A DNA stretch of 63,267 bases from Tissierellia bacterium (GCA_012518035.1 JAAYTL010000070.1:1-63267), one strand, 5' to 3'; positions 15,863 through 26,875 are shown, numbered from the stretch's first letter. The notes: a model not told the origin generated them from the sequence alone. A program made the numbers and translations.

Positions 15863-16742
15863 GAATGTCATCAAGCAGGGATTTCAGGGGATGTGGCGTA
15901 ACCGTGGAATGGGAGTAGCTTCCGTATCTTCTATCTCAGCAGTCCTAATGATATTGGGTGTTGTACTTATTCTAATCTTAAGTATTAATGAACTGGTACT
16001 AGAAACTCAAGGCAAGTTTGATGAGATTGAAATATTCTTACAGGATGAAGTTACTGATGAACAGCTGACCTTAATTGAGGATACTATACGGGGCGAAGAA
16101 GGTATCTTATCCGTTTTATATAAATCCAAAGACCAAGCGCTAGAAGAGTATAAGGAGCAGTGGGCTGAACAAGCTTATCTACTAGAAGGACTTGAATCAG
16201 ATAATCCCCTGCCTAATTCATATATAATCCAATTAAAGGACATTGACTTTGCTGAAAATGTGGTAAAAAAGATTAAGTACATGGATGGGGTAGAAAAGAT
16301 AAACTACCACAAGGAGATTATAGACAAGCTCTTACTATTTGCCAATTATATAAGGATTGGTGGCCTAGTAGTTATGGGAGCTTTAGTTGCTGTATCTATA
16401 TTTATAATTTCCAACACAATTAAGCTAACAGTTGCTGCGAGAAAGCGAGAAATACAGATTATGAAATATGTTGGGGCAACTAATGGCTATATAAAAGGAC
16501 CCTTTGTCATAGAAGGTGTCTTGTTTGGTTTGATAGGTGCTCTTTTATCCATTGTACTTGTCTACTATGGTTATGGATATTTCTTCAAATCAGTTGGCGA
16601 TAACCTATATTCCATGTTTACCATTATTTTAATAGAACCTAAGGCAATCTTGCTTGATTTATCGATTATATTCATTGCTATTGGAACAGGAATTGGTTCT
16701 ATAGGAAGCTTGGTTTCTATGAAGAGGTTTCTTAATGTATAG
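15843..16742 (+). CDS. ftsX: Cell division permease-like protein FtsX
   Basis: 299 residues from the ATG at 15843 (AAGGGTGG upstream); an ATG at 15837 is an alternative. Topology is typical of FtsX: N-terminal MRFRLFKNVIKQGFQGMWRNRG, a first helix at about 22-45, a large extracytoplasmic domain (about 50-170) that touches the hydrolase, then three helices, with AARKREIQIMKYVGATNGYI in the cytoplasmic loop that couples to FtsE. It is translationally coupled to ftsE and followed after 11 bases by the M23 hydrolase gene, the classic FtsEX-effector arrangement. Confidence 0.95.
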   Translation: MRFRLFKNVIKQGFQGMWRNRGMGVASVSSISAVLMILGVVLILILSINELVLETQGKFDEIEIFLQDEVTDEQLTLIEDTIRGEEGILSVLYKSKDQALEEYKEQWAEQAYLLEGLESDNPLPNSYIIQLKDIDFAENVVKKIKYMDGVEKINYHKEIIDKLLLFANYIRIGGLVVMGALVAVSIFIISNTIKLTVAARKREIQIMKYVGATNGYIKGPFVIEGVLFGLIGALLSIVLVYYGYGYFFKSVGDNLYSMFTIILIEPKAILLDLSIIFIAIGTGIGSIGSLVSMKRFLNV

Positions 16743-16753
16743 GGGGAATAAAA

Positions 16754-17884
16754 ATGCTTAGGAAAAAAGGATTTATATATCTACTGGTCATAATTATATT
16801 GTCCTTAAACTTTGTTTCAGCTTATGCCTCGAATATAGATGAACTTAAAGAGGAAAAAAAGGAAATTGAAGAGCAAATCAAAGAAGGTAAGAATCAGATT
16901 AAACAGATAGAGGCTCAAACCAAGGAAGTATCTAAGCAGATTGATGAATTGGACAAGCAAATGACCCAAACATCTGTTGAATTAGCCAGTATCGAAAAGC
17001 AATTAAAGGATATTGAGAACAAGATTGAGATTACAACACAGGAGTTAGAAGAGGCAGAAGCTAATCTTGTAGATAAAAAGGATTTATTCAATAAGAGAAT
17101 CCGAGTCATGTATATGAATGGTAATATAGGTTACTTAGAGATGCTTTTATCCTCCGAAGGTATTAAGGACTTTCTTTCGAGACAGAGTATAGTCGAATCT
17201 ATTGCAGAACATGACAGGGAATTACTAGAATTTATGAAGGACCAAAGAGATTTAATAGATGCTAAGAAAGTGGAGCTTGAGGGTCAGAGAGCTTCAGTTG
17301 AAGTAACCAAATCTAGGATTCAGTCTAGGAAAAATGACTTAGAACAAGCCAGTCGAGAAAAAGAGAGTTTAATAAGCAGACTAGCAGAAGATAAAAAGAA
17401 ACTGGAAGCAGAAATTGACAAGCAAAATGAAGAAGCCAAGGCCCTTGAAAAAGAGATTATTAAGCTGCAAAGGGTAAGTGGACCATATTCAGGTGGTCGA
17501 ATGGGGTGGCCTGCACCAGGCTTTAATAGGATAACATCACCATTTGGGTATAGATTACATCCAATTTTAAAAGTCAATAAACTCCATACGGGTATAGATA
17601 TCCGTGTACCCTTGGGTGGTAATATAGTTGCAGCAGCAGATGGGACAGTTATCTATAGTGGCTATCTGGGTTCATATGGAAATACTATAATCATTGACCA
17701 TGGTGGAGGTATAACCACATTATATGCCCATAATTCTAGCCTTTTAGTTGGAAATGGGGCCAACGTTAAAAGAGGGGACTCCATATCAAGGGCAGGTAGT
17801 ACAGGTATGTCTACAGGACCTCACTTACATTTCGAAGTAAGAGTAAATGGAGCCTACCAAGACCCATTAACATACTTGAGATAA
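16754..17884 (+). CDS. FtsEX-controlled murein hydrolase (EnvC/PcsB-like, M23)
   Basis: 376 residues. Signal peptide about 1-25 ending SAYAS. A long Glu/Lys/Gln-rich coiled coil (about 28-240) has the hinge MYMNGNIGYLEMLLSSEGIKDFLSR found in PcsB/CwlO-type proteins. A C-terminal LytM/M23 domain (about 265-376) has zinc-site residues in LHTGIDI and HLHFEV, plus GNTIIIDHGGGITTLYAHN. All four metal/catalytic positions seem intact, so it may be an active endopeptidase rather than only an activator. It lies directly after ftsEX and is closed by a strong terminator. Confidence 0.92.
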   Translation: MLRKKGFIYLLVIIILSLNFVSAYASNIDELKEEKKEIEEQIKEGKNQIKQIEAQTKEVSKQIDELDKQMTQTSVELASIEKQLKDIENKIEITTQELEEAEANLVDKKDLFNKRIRVMYMNGNIGYLEMLLSSEGIKDFLSRQSIVESIAEHDRELLEFMKDQRDLIDAKKVELEGQRASVEVTKSRIQSRKNDLEQASREKESLISRLAEDKKKLEAEIDKQNEEAKALEKEIIKLQRVSGPYSGGRMGWPAPGFNRITSPFGYRLHPILKVNKLHTGIDIRVPLGGNIVAAADGTVIYSGYLGSYGNTIIIDHGGGITTLYAHNSSLLVGNGANVKRGDSISRAGSTGMSTGPHLHFEVRVNGAYQDPLTYLR

Positions 17885-17910
17885 AAAGGGGATCACCCCC
17901 TTTTTTTTAT
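17883..17910 (+). terminator. Intrinsic terminator after the M23 gene
   Basis: AAAAAGGGG and CCCCCTTTTT form the stem around GATCA, ending in eight T; it begins at the stop codon. Confidence 0.88.
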
Positions 17911-17992
17911 GATCTAACAAAAAATACCAATTTTTGACTCAGAATTTAATTATTAGATCAATACTATAAAAAATCCATTTTTTAGGGTAGAA

Positions 17993-18001
17993 TGGTATAA
18001 T
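17993..18001 (+). promoter_or_regulatory. Extended -10 promoter element of the ctp gene
   Basis: TGG followed by TATAAT (17996-18001), with no clear -35. Transcription would begin near 18008. Confidence 0.4.
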
Positions 18002-18054
18002 AGAAGAGTACATATAATAATATAGTTTATAGGCTAGAATTAAGAGGTGGAGAG

Positions 18055-19275
18055 ATGGGGAAAAAAAGAAACATACTATTTTTTATAATATTGTTGCTAC
18101 TTACAAATGCAATTACTTTTGGAATAACAAATGTATTGACCTTAAAATTTGATGATAAAGTGATTATTCCTGCAGTGGAATATGAGCAACTTTATACTAC
18201 TTATCAGAATTATTCCAAGGTTTCATATGTGGAGAATATTATAAAAGAAAACTATTTAAAAGATGTGGATGATGAAGTCTTGTTGGAAGGACAGTTAAAG
18301 GGCTTATTACAATCCTTAGAAGACCCTTATTCACAGTATTTAACGTCAGATGAGTACCAATCCCTAACAGAGCAGACGTCGGGGACCTATGGTGGAATTG
18401 GAGTCATAGTAACGCCAGGAGATGACAATTATATTACCGTAGTCTCCCCTATAGAAGATACTCCAGGGGAAAGGGCTGGCTTAAAGACCGGAGATAAGAT
18501 TATTAAGGTTGATGGTAAGGATTATTCTGCTGAAAATATGGATGCAGCGGTAAAAGTGATGAAGGGCGAACCCAACACCAAGGTTACCCTAACTATAATG
18601 CGCACCGATAGTGAAGGCAATAGTGAGACAATGGATATCGAGATAGTAAGGGAAATCATTAGAATCGTGACAGTCAAATCCAATATATTAGATGATAAGA
18701 TTGGTTACATCAAGATTACATCCTTCGATGGAATAACCTATGAGGATTTTAAAGCTGACCTTAATGAATTGGAAAAGCGCAATATCGAAGGCTTGATAAT
18801 AGATTTAAGAAACAATCCAGGTGGCCTATTGGATGTATGCAAAGATATAGCAGATGAATTATTAGGGGAAGGTGATATAGTTTACACCGAAACCAAGGAT
18901 GGTAATAGAGAATACCTGAGGTCTGATGAGGATATGATTGATATTCCCCTAGTTATCCTTGTAAATGAAGGTAGCGCTAGTGCCTCAGAAATCTTGGCTG
19001 GGGCAATTAGGGATCATAATAGGGGAGTCTTAATAGGCACAACTACTTTTGGTAAAGGTGTGGTTCAGCGGATTATACCATTTGACGATGGCTCAGGTAT
19101 TAAACTAACAATTTCTGAATATTTCACTCCAAATGGTATAAATATTCATGGTATAGGTATTGAGCCTGACATAGTTGTTGAATTACCTGATGATGTGGAT
19201 GTTATTGGGGTAGATAACATCGATGGCGATTTACAACTACAGAAGGCAATTGATGTTATAAAGTCACAAATATAA
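18055..19275 (+). CDS. ctpB: C-terminal processing serine protease (S41 family, CtpA/CtpB type)
   Basis: 406 residues. N-terminal membrane anchor (about 6-24), a CTP N-terminal segment, PDZ domain (about 110-190, GGIGVIV and RAGLKTGDKIIKVDG), then the S41 core. The catalytic triad falls exactly on B. subtilis CtpB numbering: Ser309 in NEGSASASE, Lys334 and Gln338 in FGKGVVQ. CtpB cleaves SpoIVFA during sporulation; other family members trim cell-wall enzymes. The gene is followed 28 bases later by a MinJ-like PDZ membrane protein. In Bacillus, ftsEX, ctpB and minJ are also neighbours. Confidence 0.93.
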   Translation: MGKKRNILFFIILLLLTNAITFGITNVLTLKFDDKVIIPAVEYEQLYTTYQNYSKVSYVENIIKENYLKDVDDEVLLEGQLKGLLQSLEDPYSQYLTSDEYQSLTEQTSGTYGGIGVIVTPGDDNYITVVSPIEDTPGERAGLKTGDKIIKVDGKDYSAENMDAAVKVMKGEPNTKVTLTIMRTDSEGNSETMDIEIVREIIRIVTVKSNILDDKIGYIKITSFDGITYEDFKADLNELEKRNIEGLIIDLRNNPGGLLDVCKDIADELLGEGDIVYTETKDGNREYLRSDEDMIDIPLVILVNEGSASASEILAGAIRDHNRGVLIGTTTFGKGVVQRIIPFDDGSGIKLTISEYFTPNGINIHGIGIEPDIVVELPDDVDVIGVDNIDGDLQLQKAIDVIKSQI

Positions 19276-19303
19276 GAATATAATCTAAAAGGGGCAATAT
19301 TCT

Positions 19304-20326
19304 ATGTATGGATTATATCAAATTGTGTATTATACAATTATTGATATATTAAGGATATTAAAATCCCCTTTTTTTATTTTGCTTATTTTTATCCTCTATC
19401 TACAATACCGAAAGAATACCCAGAACCCATATATAGCTACAATTTCTTCCATCGTCTATGGGATGTTTGGAGGACTCATTGCTACAGTTGCCTTTATCTA
19501 CCTCCAGGTATATCTGGTTCCTATGGACTTTCTCTATATATTAGTTGTAACTATTATCTTAGCTCTGATTGATACCAGATTTGTATGCTTTGCTTATGGG
19601 GGAGGCATGGTAGTACTTAGTAATCTAATATTTGGTTTTCCAAGGGTAGATACCAATGACTTGATGCTCTTAGTAGCAGTCCTACATATAATAGAGGCGA
19701 TATTGATTATATTAAATGGAAATCATCAAAGCCAGGTAAGATATTTTACTAAGGAATATGAGACTATAGGTGGTTATACTTTTAACAGAATTTGGCCCCT
19801 ACCCTTAGTCTTATTTGTAGGTGACATCATGATAAAACCAATTACCATCATTGCTTTATTGACTTACGGTGATTTCACCATATCAAATTATCCAAGGAAG
19901 AAGACCATAAAATCTGGAATAATCCTGTTGATATATGGATTGATTCTTTTAGTAACATGTAAAATCATGATTAGCCCTTATTTCCCTCCCCTATTAGCAA
20001 TAGCAGGGCATGAGCTAATAATTCAAATCAATAAATATAAGGAAAAGACTAGAGCTCCCTTATATGACAACCCGAAAGAAGGGCTGAGGGTGCTTGATGT
20101 AATGAATAAGAGTGTGGCAAAAGAAGTAGGTATATCAGAAGGGGATATAATACTTGAAATAAATGATACTAAAATTGAGGATCCTAAAGATTTAATCCAC
20201 ATAGAAGTTACAAAACCTAGCAAATATAAGCTTAGATTTTTTAGCACCAGGAAGGGCCTAGTAAATAAGACCTATCAGGGTAAAAAGAAAACCCTGGGTA
20301 TGATTACATTACCGAGGGTTCCCTAG
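19304..20326 (+). CDS. MinJ-like polytopic membrane protein with C-terminal PDZ domain
   Basis: 340 residues, ATG after AAAGGGG. About seven or eight membrane helices fill residues 20-245; one PDZ domain (about 255-325) contains the carboxylate-binding region and VAKEVGISEGDIILEINDTKIEDPKDL. This is the architecture of Bacillus MinJ, the link between DivIVA and MinD in division-site selection, and the position after ctpB agrees. It is shorter than MinJ (about 400). The last 18 bases overlap the end of the convergent lipoprotein gene. A role as a general PDZ scaffold is equally compatible. Confidence 0.7.
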   Translation: MYGLYQIVYYTIIDILRILKSPFFILLIFILYLQYRKNTQNPYIATISSIVYGMFGGLIATVAFIYLQVYLVPMDFLYILVVTIILALIDTRFVCFAYGGGMVVLSNLIFGFPRVDTNDLMLLVAVLHIIEAILIILNGNHQSQVRYFTKEYETIGGYTFNRIWPLPLVLFVGDIMIKPITIIALLTYGDFTISNYPRKKTIKSGIILLIYGLILLVTCKIMISPYFPPLLAIAGHELIIQINKYKEKTRAPLYDNPKEGLRVLDVMNKSVAKEVGISEGDIILEINDTKIEDPKDLIHIEVTKPSKYKLRFFSTRKGLVNKTYQGKKKTLGMITLPRVP

Positions 20327-21916
20327 TACTTTCTTATCTAAATTTAATGAATATATTATTTGAGGCTTACTGCTTTCAAAAGGAACTTTTAAATCTATAT
20401 AGAGCACTTCTCTTTCAGAATCATAGTAGGCTTGGCTACTAGATATATTTGCAACTTCTTCTAGGTTTTTATTCTCTATATCATATTTATGGAAGGTATA
20501 ATCATTGTTATTCTTATTATCACTGACTATACCCAGGGTATTTTCGTCTATTTCAAAATACTTACTTACATTTAAATCTATGCTACTATAGAGTTTACTA
20601 TCTTCCATATTCAGTAGAAACAACCTATTTATATCTGCTTCCTCATCAAACTTTAAAAAGCCTATGAGCTTGTCATTTATAAAACTCGGGGAATATCCTT
20701 CACTTTTCATTTTATAATTAATCCAATTGGAGCTCATCTGGATATATGTTTCTTCAGTTTCTTCATCCTTAATTGTAAGAATAACATCTTCATCCTGGAT
20801 TTGCATTCCAGTTATATCTGCATACATGTAATTAACTAAATCAGTAGTTCCGTCTTTAATATTATAATTATAAATTGAGGATGTAGTATTTGATTTGCTG
20901 AGGATATATATATTTTCTTCATCCTTCCAGCGAGCAATTAGGGGATTTATTGAACTATCAAACATTGCCCTGAAGACCTTAATTTCATCCTTGATTATAA
21001 CATATAACCTATTGGCTCCATCTATAGACTCTAAGACACTTATTGAGTCTAGGCTTGGACTGAACTGTGCGCTAATAATCTTTGAATTTGTAGTGTATAT
21101 AAGTTCTCGGGTATTGTTTTCGATATCATAAATCCACAAGTCCGTAGACTTCTTTGAATCGGATGTTCCTTTAGCATCTTTCATGTATAGTATATAATCA
21201 TTAGGTATATAGTCTAAGATACTACCTTCATCAATCAGGGCTGAAAGGAATTCCTTAGATGATTCAATTAGCTCACCGGTGTTAGCATCTATTGTAACAG
21301 CCATGTCCACTACTGGAGTCTCAGGATTGTGTTTGTCTAGGATATTCTTATAATTAAGCTTCCATAAGAGACTATCGCCCTTCTTTATAATATCGATATC
21401 TGGTGAAGTATTTGTAGCTATTTGGAAGTCAGCATTTACCTTGCTTATAGCTTCATTGGCACTTAGCTTAACCTTTATGGGTTGATAGTTTTCATTAATT
21501 ATATTTAGGGTATAATTCTCAATGCTCCTTAGATTTATATTTGGTAACTCAATTAGGATTTGGGGTATTGCTATTTGATTTCCATAAGAATTGAGTTGGT
21601 TTTCTACATGGATATTGATCTCATTATTGATTTTATTTATATCTTTAATATTAACTCCCGAAGTTTCAACTAATCCTAAGGAAGCTAATAATCTAAAACC
21701 ATCATCTCTTTTAAGGATTTCAACCTTGGGTTCAAGATTCTGAAATCCTTTAGTGAGAATTATTTGCTCTATTTTATAAACTATACTGTCATCTTCTAAA
21801 ATTTCTGGCTCTAGACCGCTGTCTTTTATAATTAAAGGACTGACTTTATTGGATGCACAAGCAGCCAAGATTAGGGCCAGATATATAGAGGCTAATACTA
21901 TTAGCATTCGCTTCAT
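20309..21916 (-). CDS. Large lipoprotein with propeller-like repeats, unknown function
   Basis: 535 residues from the ATG at 21916, set by AAGGAG about 8 bases upstream. Lipoprotein signal with lipobox LAAC (Cys20). The first half (about 30-240) is mixed, with a PepSY/YcdB-like stretch around VNADFQIATNTSPD and TVDANTGELIESS-like text. The second half (about 250-530) has regular strand repeats such as DLWIYDIENNTRELIY, AQFSPSLDSISVLES and SIYNYNIKDGTTDLV, suggesting a six- or seven-bladed beta-propeller. It is convergent with and overlaps the MinJ-like gene by 18 bases, and divergent from uvrB. It is anchored on the outer face of the membrane; the partner is unknown. Confidence 0.65.
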   Translation of the reverse strand: MKRMLIVLASIYLALILAACASNKVSPLIIKDSGLEPEILEDDSIVYKIEQIILTKGFQNLEPKVEILKRDDGFRLLASLGLVETSGVNIKDINKINNEINIHVENQLNSYGNQIAIPQILIELPNINLRSIENYTLNIINENYQPIKVKLSANEAISKVNADFQIATNTSPDIDIIKKGDSLLWKLNYKNILDKHNPETPVVDMAVTIDANTGELIESSKEFLSALIDEGSILDYIPNDYILYMKDAKGTSDSKKSTDLWIYDIENNTRELIYTTNSKIISAQFSPSLDSISVLESIDGANRLYVIIKDEIKVFRAMFDSSINPLIARWKDEENIYILSKSNTTSSIYNYNIKDGTTDLVNYMYADITGMQIQDEDVILTIKDEETEETYIQMSSNWINYKMKSEGYSPSFINDKLIGFLKFDEEADINRLFLLNMEDSKLYSSIDLNVSKYFEIDENTLGIVSDNKNNNDYTFHKYDIENKNLEEVANISSSQAYYDSEREVLYIDLKVPFESSKPQIIYSLNLDKKVLGNPR

Positions 21917-21990
21917 CAAGCTCACTCCTTCTATCATATTTTACAATAGAAAATACCTTTCTACAAGCAAAATTACTGATATAATAAGTT

Positions 21991-22018
21991 TTGACATATA
22001 TATAATATAATATATAAT
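21991..22018 (+). promoter_or_regulatory. Promoter of uvrBA
   Basis: TTGACA (21991-21996), 16-base spacer, TATAAT (22013-22018). The start point would be near 22025, immediately before the LexA box. Confidence 0.7.
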
Positions 22019-22026
22019 ATAAACTA

Positions 22027-22038
22027 GAACGAATGTTC
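22027..22038 (+). promoter_or_regulatory. LexA/DinR (SOS) operator of uvrBA
   Basis: GAACGAATGTTC is a perfect GAAC-N4-GTTC inverted repeat, the Gram-positive LexA box. It overlaps the expected transcription start of uvrBA, so bound LexA would block initiation. That predicts SOS induction of uvrB and uvrA after DNA damage. Confidence 0.82.
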
Positions 22039-22054
22039 AAGATGAGGTGGTATA

Positions 22055-24016
22055 ATGAACAAATTTAAGATAGAATCAACTTTCAAGCCCACTGGTGACC
22101 AACCAGAAGCTATAGATAAACTAGTTGAAGGCCTTAAGAAGGGATACAAGCACCAGACCTTACTAGGTGTAACTGGTTCTGGAAAAACCTTTACTATGGC
22201 TAATGTAATAGAAAGGGTCCAAAGGCCAACCCTGGTCATTGCCCATAATAAAACCCTGGCCTATCAATTGGCTAGTGAGTTTAAGGAGTTTTTTCCAAAT
22301 AATGCAGTAGAATACTTCGTATCATATTATGATTATTATCAACCAGAGGCCTATGTACCAGGCTCAGACACTTATATAGAAAAAGATGCATCCATAAATG
22401 ATGAGATAGATAAGTTGCGCCACTCTGCAACGGCTGCCCTTTTTGAAAGAAGAGATGTTATAATAGTAGCATCGGTTTCTTGCATTTATGGCTTAGGTGA
22501 CCCTATAAACTATGAGAGTATGGTTGTATCCTTAAGACCAGGCATGATAATTGAAAGGGACGAGGTAATGAAAAAACTCGTCGACATACAGTATATTAGG
22601 AACGACATTAACTTTATCAGGGGTACCTTTAGGGTAAGAGGAGATACCCTGGAGATCTTCCCGGCTGCCTCTAGTGAAAACACAATTAGGGTTGAATTTT
22701 TTGGAGATGAAATAGATAGAATTGTTGAAGTCAACCATCTAACAGGAGAAATAATAGGTATTAGGAAGCATGTATCTATCTTCCCAGCATCCCACTATGC
22801 AACTAGTGAGGAAGTTGTAAAGAGGGCCTTGGTGACCATTGAAGAGGAGTTAGACCAAAGGCTAAAAGAGTTAAGAGATCAGGATAAACTAGTAGAAGCC
22901 CAGAGATTAGAGCAAAGAACCAGATATGACATGGAGATGTTAAGTGAAATGGGATTTTGCCAAGGTATAGAGAACTATTCAGCCCATTTAAGTAGCAGGC
23001 CTATGGGAAGTAGACCCTTTACTTTGATAGATTATTTTCCTGAAGACTTTCTAGTAATTATAGATGAGTCCCATGTTACCATACCTCAAATAGGTGGTAT
23101 GTATAATGGTGACAGATCTAGAAAGACTACCCTTGTAGAATATGGATTTAGATTGCCATCTGCCCTTCATAACAGACCCTTAAGGTTTGAGGAGTTTGAA
23201 TCCTTAGTCAATCAGGCTATTTATGTCTCAGCCACTCCTGGACCCTATGAAAAGGAGCACTCCAGTAATATAGTTGAGCAAATCATCAGACCGACGGGTC
23301 TCCTAGACCCAGTTATTGAGGTTAGACCAACCCAATACCAGATAGATGATTTAGTAAATGAAATAAATCAGGTTGTTGAAAGGAAGGAAAGGGTCCTTGT
23401 AACCACCTTGACCAAGAAGATGGCTGAGGATTTAACCAAGTATTTCAAAGAGATCGGCATTAAGGTTACCTATCTCCATTCTGATGTGGAAACCATAGAA
23501 AGGATGGAGATTATCAGGGATCTTAGAATAGGTAAATATGATGTCCTTGTGGGCATAAACCTCCTTAGGGAAGGATTGGACCTACCAGAGGTTTCACTGG
23601 TAGCAATACTTGATGCTGATAAGGAAGGTTTTTTAAGGTCTGAAACATCCCTGATTCAAACCACAGGTAGGGCAGCTAGGAATCTTCAAGGTAAGGTAAT
23701 CATGTACGCTGATACCATTACAGGCTCCATGGAAAGGGCCATTAAGGAAACCAATAGAAGACGTGAAATCCAGGCTAAATACAATGAGGAGCATGGTATT
23801 ACTCCAAGGAGCATAAGCAAGGGTATTAGGGATATCATAGAGGCCACTATTGTAGCAGAAGATGAGCCTAAGTTTGAAGATAGCTTTAGTAAAGATGAGA
23901 TAGAATCCATGATAGTAGGCTTAGAACAGGCCATGTTACTAGCAGCAGAAGAACTAAATTTTGAAAAAGCAGCAGAATTAAGAGACAAGATAATTGAGCT
24001 AAAGAAGATGTTATAA
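22055..24016 (+). CDS. uvrB: Excinuclease ABC subunit B
   Basis: 653 residues, full length. UvrB is the damage-verifying helicase-like subunit of nucleotide excision repair, loaded by UvrA and cut by UvrC. Walker A GVTGSGKT at 38-45; the beta-hairpin region [12 protein letters not shown] inserts between DNA strands; [12 protein letters not shown] holds the Walker B residues; [17 protein letters not shown] and QTTGRAARN are helicase motifs V and VI. The C-terminal UVR domain is [20 protein letters not shown]. It starts 16 bases after the LexA box and 20 bases before uvrA, so the two form an SOS-controlled operon. Confidence 0.97.
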   Translation: MNKFKIESTFKPTGDQPEAIDKLVEGLKKGYKHQTLLGVTGSGKTFTMANVIERVQRPTLVIAHNKTLAYQLASEFKEFFPNNAVEYFVSYYDYYQPEAYVPGSDTYIEKDASINDEIDKLRHSATAALFERRDVIIVASVSCIYGLGDPINYESMVVSLRPGMIIERDEVMKKLVDIQYIRNDINFIRGTFRVRGDTLEIFPAASSENTIRVEFFGDEIDRIVEVNHLTGEIIGIRKHVSIFPASHYATSEEVVKRALVTIEEELDQRLKELRDQDKLVEAQRLEQRTRYDMEMLSEMGFCQGIENYSAHLSSRPMGSRPFTLIDYFPEDFLVIIDESHVTIPQIGGMYNGDRSRKTTLVEYGFRLPSALHNRPLRFEEFESLVNQAIYVSATPGPYEKEHSSNIVEQIIRPTGLLDPVIEVRPTQYQIDDLVNEINQVVERKERVLVTTLTKKMAEDLTKYFKEIGIKVTYLHSDVETIERMEIIRDLRIGKYDVLVGINLLREGLDLPEVSLVAILDADKEGFLRSETSLIQTTGRAARNLQGKVIMYADTITGSMERAIKETNRRREIQAKYNEEHGITPRSISKGIRDIIEATIVAEDEPKFEDSFSKDEIESMIVGLEQAMLLAAEELNFEKAAELRDKIIELKKML

Positions 24017-24036
24017 CATATTGAGGTGGAAATAGA

Positions 24037-26859
24037 ATGTCAAAAGACAAGATAATAATAAGAGGGGCCAAGGAGAACAATCTTAAGAATATTAGCTTGG
24101 AAATTCCAAGAAATAAATTTATAGTTTTTACGGGCTTAAGTGGCTCTGGAAAATCCTCCTTGGCCTTTGATACCATATATGCTGAAGGACAGAGAAGGTA
24201 TGTAGAATCCTTGTCCAGTTATGCAAGGCAATTCTTGGGTCAGATGGACAAACCCGATGTTGAATATATAGAAGGGCTATCCCCATCAATCTCCATAGAC
24301 CAAAAAACAACAAGCAGGAACCCCCGCTCCACAGTAGGTACTGTGACGGAGATCTATGATTATTTGAGACTCCTATATGCTAGGATTGGGACACCCTATT
24401 GTCCTAAATGTGGTAAGGAGATTACCAGTCAGACAATTGACCAGATGGTAGACAAACTTATGGGTTTGGAAGAAAGGACCAGGATTCAAATACTTGCCCC
24501 GATAATAAGGGGGAAAAAAGGGACTCATGCCAAAGTGTTAGAAAATATAAGAAAAGAGGGTTATGTCAGAGTAATCATAGATGGAGAGATGTATGATATT
24601 TCCGAGGATATTAAACTAGATAAAAACAAAAGTCATACCATAGAGGTGGTAGTGGATAGAATAATTATCAAGGAAGGAACTGAAGCCAGATTGGTGGATT
24701 CTTTAGAGACCGCCTTTAGTTTAGTGGATGATTTAGTTGTAGTGGATATTATGGGTAGTGAAAGGCTAACATTTAGTCAAAAACTTGCTTGCCCAGATTG
24801 CAATATATCCATGGAAGAATTAGAGCCAAGAATGTTTTCATTCAATAGTCCCTTCGGCATGTGTCCAACCTGTGATGGTTTGGGATACCATAAATCTATA
24901 GACCCTGAACTAGTTATACCTAATAAGGACTTAAGTATTGAAGAGGGAGGCTTAGCCCCCTACAGTAACACTGGTGAGGGAACATATTACTTTCAAATAT
25001 TTAAGACCTTGGCAGAGGACCATGGGTTTTCTGTAAAAGAACCCTTGAGAAATGCTCCCCAAGCCCTACTGGATGAAATCCTCTATGGAACAGAGAGGGA
25101 GATAAGCTTTGAATTCGAGAGTCATTTCCAAGAAGGCTTACGTAATTATAAGGGTACTTTTGAAGGAATAGTGAATAATTTAGAAAGAAGATATAGGTCT
25201 ACAGCATCCAATGGGATGAGGGAAAGAATAGACCAATTTATGGCAGAGAATCCCTGCCCAAGTTGTAAGGGTAGTAGGCTTAGGGAGGATGTTCTATCTG
25301 TTAGAATAAATGGCTTAAATATAATCCAACTAACGGACCTATCCATAACCAAGGCTATAGAATTTTTCGATAAGATTCAGTTAACGGAGAAGCAAAAGAC
25401 AATTGCAGAACAGATATTGATTGAGATCAATGAGAGGCTAAGGTTTTTGGAACAAGTTGGTTTGGACTATCTAACCCTATCCCGTACCGCGGGGACCTTG
25501 TCTGGGGGAGAGTCTCAAAGAATTAGGCTGGCTACCCAGATAGGCTCTAGTCTTGTTGGCGTGGTCTATGTCTTAGACGAGCCTAGTATAGGACTTCATC
25601 AAAGGGACAATGAAAGATTATTAAAGGCCCTTAGGGACTTGACCGATTTAGGAAATACCCTAATAGTTGTGGAGCATGATGAGGATACCATGTATGTGGC
25701 TGACCACATTGTAGATATTGGACCAGGGGCTGGTATCCATGGCGGATATATCGTAGCCCAGGGTACAGTGGAAGATATAAAGAATAACCCAAATTCCATA
25801 ACAGGCCAGTACCTGTCCCACAAATTACAGATAGAGATTCCCAAAACAAGGAGAAAGCCCAACGGTAAATGGATAGAGGTCATAGGAGCTAGGGAGAATA
25901 ATCTAAAGAATATAGATGTTAAAATACCCCTAGGTGTCTTCACAGTTGTTACAGGTGTATCAGGCTCAGGTAAGTCTACCTTGGTCAATGAGATTATTTA
26001 TAAGTCCTTGCAGGCAAAATTAAATCATGCCAAGACACGTCCAGGCAAACATAAGGAGATTAGAGGGTTAGAACACTTAGACAAGATAATAGCCATAGAT
26101 CAAAGCCCTATAGGCAGAACACCTAGATCAAACCCCGCCACCTATACAGGTGTATTTGATAACATTCGGGATGTATTCGCTATGACTAATGAAGCCAAGC
26201 TAAGGGGTTATTCAAAGGGTAGGTTTAGTTTCAATGTAAAAGGTGGTAGGTGTGAAGCTTGCCGTGGTGATGGTATCTTAAAGGTAGAGATGCACTTCTT
26301 GCCAGATGTCTATGTTCCTTGTGAGGTTTGTAAGGGTAAGAGGTATAATAGGGAAACCCTCCAAGTAAAATATAGGGGCAAGACCATAGCAGATGTATTG
26401 GAGATGACTGTGGAAGAGGGAGTTAAGTTCTTTGAGAACCACCCCAGCATAAGCCGTAAGCTACAAACCCTTTATGATGTAGGTCTGGGTTATATAAAGA
26501 TAGGCCAGCCATCTACTGAGTTGTCAGGTGGAGAAGCCCAGAGGGTAAAGTTGGCTACAGAGCTGTCTAAAAGGTCCACCGGTAAGACCATCTATATCTT
26601 GGATGAACCAACTACCGGCCTACATTCTGCGGATATTCACAAACTAGTTAAGGTTCTGAACAAGCTAGTTGGGGATGGTAACACTGTAATAGTCATCGAG
26701 CACAATCTGGATGTAATTAAAACAGCCGACTATATAATAGATCTAGGCCCAGAAGGTGGGGACAATGGAGGTACAATAGTGACAACTGGAACCCCAGAAG
26801 AAGTAAGTAGATGTCCAGATTCCTATACTGGGCAGTTCTTGAAACGTATTTTAAATTAG
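24037..26859 (+). CDS. uvrA: Excinuclease ABC subunit A
   Basis: 940 residues, full length. Two ABC ATPase modules: Walker A GLSGSGKS at 33-40 and GVSGSGKST in the second half; signatures [12 protein letters not shown] and [12 protein letters not shown]; Walker [12 protein letters not shown] and [11 protein letters not shown]. Zinc modules are visible as [13 protein letters not shown]...CPTCDGLG, and the C-terminal CEACRGDG...[10 protein letters not shown]. The UvrA dimer scans DNA and hands UvrB to lesions. It is the second gene of the uvrBA operon, and the dehydrogenase gene follows 16 bases later without a terminator. Confidence 0.98.
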   Translation: MSKDKIIIRGAKENNLKNISLEIPRNKFIVFTGLSGSGKSSLAFDTIYAEGQRRYVESLSSYARQFLGQMDKPDVEYIEGLSPSISIDQKTTSRNPRSTVGTVTEIYDYLRLLYARIGTPYCPKCGKEITSQTIDQMVDKLMGLEERTRIQILAPIIRGKKGTHAKVLENIRKEGYVRVIIDGEMYDISEDIKLDKNKSHTIEVVVDRIIIKEGTEARLVDSLETAFSLVDDLVVVDIMGSERLTFSQKLACPDCNISMEELEPRMFSFNSPFGMCPTCDGLGYHKSIDPELVIPNKDLSIEEGGLAPYSNTGEGTYYFQIFKTLAEDHGFSVKEPLRNAPQALLDEILYGTEREISFEFESHFQEGLRNYKGTFEGIVNNLERRYRSTASNGMRERIDQFMAENPCPSCKGSRLREDVLSVRINGLNIIQLTDLSITKAIEFFDKIQLTEKQKTIAEQILIEINERLRFLEQVGLDYLTLSRTAGTLSGGESQRIRLATQIGSSLVGVVYVLDEPSIGLHQRDNERLLKALRDLTDLGNTLIVVEHDEDTMYVADHIVDIGPGAGIHGGYIVAQGTVEDIKNNPNSITGQYLSHKLQIEIPKTRRKPNGKWIEVIGARENNLKNIDVKIPLGVFTVVTGVSGSGKSTLVNEIIYKSLQAKLNHAKTRPGKHKEIRGLEHLDKIIAIDQSPIGRTPRSNPATYTGVFDNIRDVFAMTNEAKLRGYSKGRFSFNVKGGRCEACRGDGILKVEMHFLPDVYVPCEVCKGKRYNRETLQVKYRGKTIADVLEMTVEEGVKFFENHPSISRKLQTLYDVGLGYIKIGQPSTELSGGEAQRVKLATELSKRSTGKTIYILDEPTTGLHSADIHKLVKVLNKLVGDGNTVIVIEHNLDVIKTADYIIDLGPEGGDNGGTIVTTGTPEEVSRCPDSYTGQFLKRILN

Positions 26860-26875
26860 AGAGGAGAGAAAACTA

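Noticed and set aside
25599-25988. 129-residue minus-strand frame inside uvrA
   Set aside because: It is antisense to conserved uvrA sequence; the product is low-complexity and shows no ribosome binding site or domain.
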